The notes below the pieces were generated by a model. That model saw nothing but the letters and a program-made list of their open reading frames with translations, did no database searches and was not told the origin of the DNA. Positions 60,354 through 64,000 of a DNA stretch of 64,000 nt are shown here, one piece after another. Both the position numbers and the translations under genes were made by a program. This DNA comes from DAOUEO01 sp963763495 (GTDB lineage: Bacteria; Chloroflexota; Dehalococcoidia; DSTF01; JALHUB01): NCBI GenBank assembly GCA_963763495.1, contig CAVXOY010000017.1, positions 62,001-126,000 of the forward strand, written 5' to 3'. The stretch's first letter is position 1. The number at the start of each line of letters is the position of its first letter.

Positions 60354-61037
60354 ATGGAAGCATACCCAACCATGCAAGAGATCGCCGGATGGCTTGGACA
60401 GGTGAGGGTTCCGGCCGTGAGTGTAGGCGCGATCGGCGAGACACGCATCGATTTGACGGTCGGCGGCACACTTGAGATGACCGTCGAGGCGGTGGGGAAC
60501 GCGCTCACCGTGAGCAGCGACTGTGAGTTGCCGGGGGAGATACAGGGTGCACTCGACATGACTCGACTAGAGGAGGTTGCCGGTAGCGCTGCCAGGTCGT
60601 CGGCCCTCCCGATGAACGCCGCGGCGAGAGAGGCCGGCGCCGGGCAGCAGGTCGCCTTCGCGGTTCCTCTTTTCCTGGACGGCCTCACGCGCAACGAGCT
60701 GGCTTCGGCGGTCTGGGGAGTGTGGAACGTCCACGATCGGCTGGTGCGGCAGATCATGGGGTACAAGCAGATCGAAGCCATATCGGCAGAGATGAAGGCC
60801 CTGCAGGAGGAAGAGGCGGAGCCCGTTGAGGCCGCCGGGCCGCCGGAGACGACCAGCACCCGTCGAACGCGTTGCCGCGCACCCGCTGTCGAGCCATCGC
60901 AGCCACAGGCCGAAACGGCGGTCGTTGCCGAGCCATCGGATGGAAGCTCAGATGTTATCTGCAGCAACTGCGGGCAGCTGATGCCATCCGACGCGCGCTT
61001 CTGCAGGTCATGTGGCGCCAATCTGAAGGGCGAGTAA
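60354..61037 (+). CDS. cytoplasmic protein with C-terminal zinc ribbon
   Basis: About 227 residues. The N-terminal ~130 residues (QEIAGWLGQVRVPAVSVGAI; LFLDGLTRNELASAVWGVWN) form an alpha/beta domain reminiscent of YbjN/chaperone-like folds, but I cannot assign it. A Pro/Glu/Ala linker precedes a double-CxxC zinc ribbon, CSNCGQLMPSDARFCRSCG, at the end. The ATG at 60354 is preceded by a purine-rich site. Its stop lies 2 nt before the GTG of the next gene, so the two are coupled. Confidence 0.75.
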   Translation: MEAYPTMQEIAGWLGQVRVPAVSVGAIGETRIDLTVGGTLEMTVEAVGNALTVSSDCELPGEIQGALDMTRLEEVAGSAARSSALPMNAAAREAGAGQQVAFAVPLFLDGLTRNELASAVWGVWNVHDRLVRQIMGYKQIEAISAEMKALQEEEAEPVEAAGPPETTSTRRTRCRAPAVEPSQPQAETAVVAEPSDGSSDVICSNCGQLMPSDARFCRSCGANLKGE

Positions 61038-61039
61038 GA

Positions 61040-61646
61040 GTGGACAGCTTCTATCGTGGCGTGGCGATAGCCGGCGCGATCGTGGTGGTCGCCAGCGTAC
61101 TCTTGACAATCGTACGGCTGCAGGGAGAGCGACCCTTCTCGTCGCTCAACGCCCTGCTTGCCGGCGTGGCTGCAGCCGTCAGCCTGGCAGTGTACATTCT
61201 TATGCTCGACATCGCTCTCAAGGACGCCGCGGTCGTGGGCTTACTCATCGGCGGCGGAGTACTCGGTGCGCTTGTGGGCCTCAAGATCCCGCTCTACAGC
61301 CGCGACGGCATTGTCTTCTCCAAGGCCGCCGGCTGGCATCTGGCGCCGCCGGGCCTCGCGGTAGCCGCTTTTCAGATCAGCAGGGGTCCGCGGCTCGATG
61401 GATGGGGTCGTCCTCAGCATGGCCGCACTCTATGCCACGACAGCGCTGGCGATTGCCGCTTCCGTCTGTCTTCTCCTCCGTCGCGTGGTCGCAGCGCCCG
61501 CGGCCAAAGTCGCCGAGCAGTCGACCGCAGCGCCACCGGAAACTGCGCCGGAGACTCGCTGTCCTAACTGTGGTACTATCGCAATTGCGGACTACAAGTT
61601 CTGTCGCAACTGCGGCAAACCGCTAGTCGATACAAGTCAGCAGTAG
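61040..61646 (+). CDS. membrane protein with C-terminal zinc ribbon (frameshifted)
   Basis: About 200 residues. Several membrane helices (VAIAGAIVVVASVLLTIV; LLAGVAAAVSLAVYILML; VVGLLIGGGVLGALVGLKI; LYATTALAIAASVCLLL), then a short linker and CPNCGTIAIADYKFCRNCG. The GTG start is 2 nt after the upstream stop. A one-base shift near 61390 separates the helices. It probably presents the zinc ribbon to the cytoplasm. No family recognised. Confidence 0.72.
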
Positions 61647-61675
61647 CACCGATCAGACGGAAAGGGGAATCCACC

Positions 61676-63407
61676 ATGGCGGTTACCTGCAACTCCTGCG
61701 GGGCCGGGGCGCCCGACGATGCCATCTTCTGCGAAGAATGCGGCATGAAACTGGAGAGCCCAGCAGCCGACGCCGTACCCACCGTCGCTTGTCCGAATTG
61801 CGGGGCGGCTAACCCGCCCGACGCCGCCTTCTGTGAAGAGTGCGGCGGCCAGATACCACCCGGCGCCGCCAAAGGCGGACGAAAACCGGGTTTCCTGGGA
61901 AAGGCCGCCATGGCCGGAGCCGGTGGCGTCGTTGCCGGTGGAGCCGGTCTAGGCATCGCGTCAGTGCTCGGCGGTGGCGGCGCGGCTGAGGCAGCGGGCG
62001 GAGCAGCAGGAGCAGCCGAGGCTGCCGCGGGAGCCGCCGAAGCAGCGGCCGGGGCGGCTGAGGCAGCAGGCGGAGCGGCAGGTGCAGCCGAGGCTGCTGC
62101 GGGGGCCACTGAAGCTGCGACCGGAGCGGCTGACGCAGCAGGCGGAGCAGCAGGTGCAGCCGGCACTCCTCCTTGGGGCACATCGCCGCCGTCCGGGCTG
62201 GAGGGAGGCGCGATCAAACCGCCGCTGACAAACCCTCCGGGCGGAGCGCCTACCGGCGGAACGCCGCCCTGGGGAACATCACCGACGGGAACACCTCCAG
62301 GCGGAGCGCCCACCGGCGGAACGCCGCCCTGGGGAACGTCGCCGACTGGAACACCACCGGGTGGAGCACCCACCGGCGGAACGCCGCCCTGGGGAACATC
62401 ACCAACGGGAACACCTCCGGGTGGACCACCGCACGGGCGTAGGAACACCGCCGGGCGGAGACACCGACAGGCGTCGGAACGCCTCCGGGTGGAACACCGA
62501 CAGGCATCGGAACACCGCCGGGCGGAACACCGACAGGCGTGGGAACGCCGCCGGGCGGAACGCCGACAGGCGTCGGAACGCCTCCGGGCGGAACGCCGAC
62601 AGGCGTCGGAACACCGCCGGGCGGGACACCGACAGGTGTGGGAACACCCCCGGGCGGAACACCGACAGGCGTCGGAACGCCCCCGGGTGGAACGCCACCG
62701 ACGTGCGCACCACCGGCCCCTTCCACAGAACTCCCCATGGTGGAACTCATGGTGGCGCTACAGGCGCCGCTACCGGAGCAGCCGGCGCTGCTACTGGAGC
62801 GGCGGCGGGTGGAGTAGCAGGAGGAATCGGCTTGATCGGAGCGATCATCAAGGTGATATTGATAAGCCTGATAGGGCTGGTCGGCCTGGGCCTGGGCGCA
62901 GCAATCGTCGGCGGAGTCCTGATCTTCACCGGCAGCCCCAGTCCCTGCTCGGACAGAGTCGTCGAAGTGTCGTCGGCGGCCAGCCAGCAACTGCGGGCAG
63001 AGTGGGACGCCTTCGAGGACCAGGCAGCCGGCGGCAGCGCTCAGATCACCTTCACCGAAACCGGCGTTACCTCACGGGGCGTCGAATACATCGATGAGAA
63101 GGACATCCCGCTGGAAGACCTGCAGGTGCGCTTCTGCCCCGACGGCCTGGGCGAAGCGACGGGCACGATCAAGACGCCGGGGCCGGACATCAAAGTCCTG
63201 CTGCGGGGCACGCTCGATCTCTCCGGCGACAAGCCCCGGATTGACGTGCAGACGATAAAGGCGGGCAACTTCCCCGGATTCGGCACAACCTGGATACTCG
63301 ACAACGTGATAAAGAAGAGCGACGCCGACATCTTGGACATCAAGGTGCCGCTCACCAAACTGGAGATCAGCGACGGCTCGGCCACCCTGACCGGCGGCCA
63401 GCCCTAA
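61676..63407 (+). CDS. double-zinc-ribbon, repeat-rich membrane protein with YpmS/LmeA-like C-terminal domain (frameshifted)
   Basis: About 575 residues. Two N-terminal zinc ribbons (CNSCGAGAPDDAIFCEECG; CPNCGAANPPDAAFCEECG), a Gly-rich helix, an Ala/Gly/Glu repeat tract, three 20-residue Pro/Gly/Thr/Trp repeats and about eight 11-residue GTPPGGTPTGV repeats. A membrane helix (IIKVILISLIGLVGLGLGAA) leads to an extracytoplasmic beta-rich domain (ITFTETGVTSRGVEYI; ILDIKVPLTKLEISDGSATL) that resembles TULIP-like lipid-binding domains of YpmS/LmeA type. That resemblance is inference. Shifts near 62430-62465 and 62740. The zinc ribbons are cytoplasmic and the linker is extended. Confidence 0.75.
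62245..62700 (+). repeat. tandem Pro/Gly/Thr coding repeats
   Basis: Two arrays in one gene: three 60-nt units (encoding GGTPPWGTSPTGTPPGGAPT) from 62245 to 62430, then about eight 33-nt units (encoding GTPPGGTPTGV) from 62440 to 62700. Synonymous differences between units show selection on the peptide and not just replication slippage. Confidence 0.8.
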
Positions 63408-63453
63408 TCGTGCTCTTTGGGGTATGACTCTGAACTAGGGAGGACTCTACAGC

Positions 63454-64000
63454 ATGTTTTGCGCCCGCTGCGGCACCCAAATACCAGATGACAGTGAGTT
63501 CTGCGAGAACTGCGGCGCCCCGGTCGCCGGCATAGAGAGGGAGAAGCGAAGAAGGGCAACGGAAACCGGACAAGCCTACGCGGCGCCCGTCGCACCGCCA
63601 CCGGCGCCCGCAGCCGCCAGGCCCGCGCCCCGACCGGCCGGCGTTCCCCTGGCGACGTCGCCGCAGCCCATGATCGGCATCATAGCCATCGCCGGCGCCG
63701 GTCTCGCCGCCATCGGCTGCTTCCTCGCTTGGGTTGACGCCTTTGGAGCCACGATAAACGCGTTCGATTTCGGCTACGTGACGAACTCAAACGGCGGCGA
63801 CGGCATGGACGGGCTGCTGATCCTCGCCGTTGCGGCCGCGGCAGCCGTGCTGGGCGGCCTCTCCTTCAAGGGGCGGTACAACCTCGCCAACTTGGCGCTG
63901 ATATTGCTGGGTGTGGCGATAGCAGGCATTGCCGGCTACAACCTGTGGAAGATAGTCGACGCTGCCGACTCGATGGACTACATCGGGATAGGGCTGTACA
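63454..64000 (+). CDS. zinc-ribbon membrane protein, 3' partial
   Basis: The open frame runs off the right edge (182 codons visible). N-terminal zinc ribbon CARCGTQIPDDSEFCENCG, a Pro/Ala linker, then membrane helices (MIGIIAIAGAGLAAIGCFLA; GLLILAVAAAAAVLGGLSF; LANLALILLGVAIAGIAGYN). The zinc ribbon resembles those of the three preceding genes. It is part of the same run, 46 nt downstream. Function unknown. Confidence 0.8.
   Translation, partial: MFCARCGTQIPDDSEFCENCGAPVAGIEREKRRRATETGQAYAAPVAPPPAPAAARPAPRPAGVPLATSPQPMIGIIAIAGAGLAAIGCFLAWVDAFGATINAFDFGYVTNSNGGDGMDGLLILAVAAAAAVLGGLSFKGRYNLANLALILLGVAIAGIAGYNLWKIVDAADSMDYIGIGLY

Noticed and set aside
61576..62990. Antisense Pro/Ala-rich ORFs opposite the zinc-ribbon gene
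   Set aside because: They are mirror translations of the sense-strand repeats with no start site or domain.
1..64000. Programmed ribosomal frameshifting
   Set aside because: No shared slippery site or downstream pseudoknot; the shifts are too many and occur in both directions.

Overview
The window is high-GC bacterial DNA. I recognise no rRNA, tRNA, CRISPR array, transposase or phage gene. The gene mix suggests a Chloroflexota-like heterotroph (Dehalococcoidia or a neighbouring class), but this is inference: surface proteins with Thr/Pro-rich linkers, CaiB-type CoA transferases beside a UROD-type methyltransferase, uronate and xylose catabolism, and a C-terminal VGGIAEH-type anchor that I associate from memory with that phylum. 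A dominant property is single-base indels at roughly one per kilobase. Conserved domains continue without loss across two or three frames in genes of every kind, which looks like uncorrected sequencing error rather than mass pseudogenisation. I therefore list such genes as single CDSs and say where the frame moves.

Layout. 1-2026: NHL propeller protein and a DUF1295 membrane protein. 2172-5954: sugar-processing genes (aldo/keto-reductase-like, Gfo/Idh/MocA, GH2 glycosidase). 6430-8245: three tandem small proteins with an N-terminal LuxR-type HTH and a C-terminal PAS domain, followed by a 650-nt non-coding stretch holding a cloverleaf-like inverted repeat. 8902-12925: giant secreted parallel beta-helix protein with thrombospondin-3-like and dockerin-like ends. 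13061-16608 (minus): PPi-type phosphofructokinase, SDR and glucuronate isomerase. 16966-20400: histidine kinase, two response regulators, and a junk zone with fragments of a family-5 solute-binding protein and an alpha/beta hydrolase. 20459-25117: intact solute-binding protein, PLP enzyme, ABC ATPase and FtsX-type permease. 25453-28883: large membrane-anchored surface protein. 28935-32498: UROD-like methyltransferase and two coupled CoA transferases. 32502-33224: AlkD.

33726-41284 is a complete formate dehydrogenase locus: a Tat-exported selenocysteine catalytic subunit with an in-frame UGA and a bacterial SECIS hairpin, a four-cluster ferredoxin subunit, an NrfD-type membrane subunit, FdhE, FdhD and MobA. 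41364-45888 is a cell-surface cluster: an esterase and a 14-repeat RCC1-like propeller sharing the same C-terminal anchor, a membrane-anchored CHAT/caspase-like protein, and a lipoprotein glutaminyl cyclase. 46052-52388 holds a kinase with about nine PAS domains, two DUF3870-type paralogues flanking a structured non-coding region, and a LuxR response regulator. 52627-59057: CapA-type lipoprotein, XylA, XylB and GH3. 59260-64000: an unusual run of secreted, membrane and zinc-ribbon proteins.

The carbohydrate genes (GH2, GH3, UxaC, SDR, XylA, XylB, PPi-PFK) fit use of plant-derived glucuronoxylan sugars. Formate oxidised outside the membrane could feed electrons to the quinone pool through the NrfD subunit.
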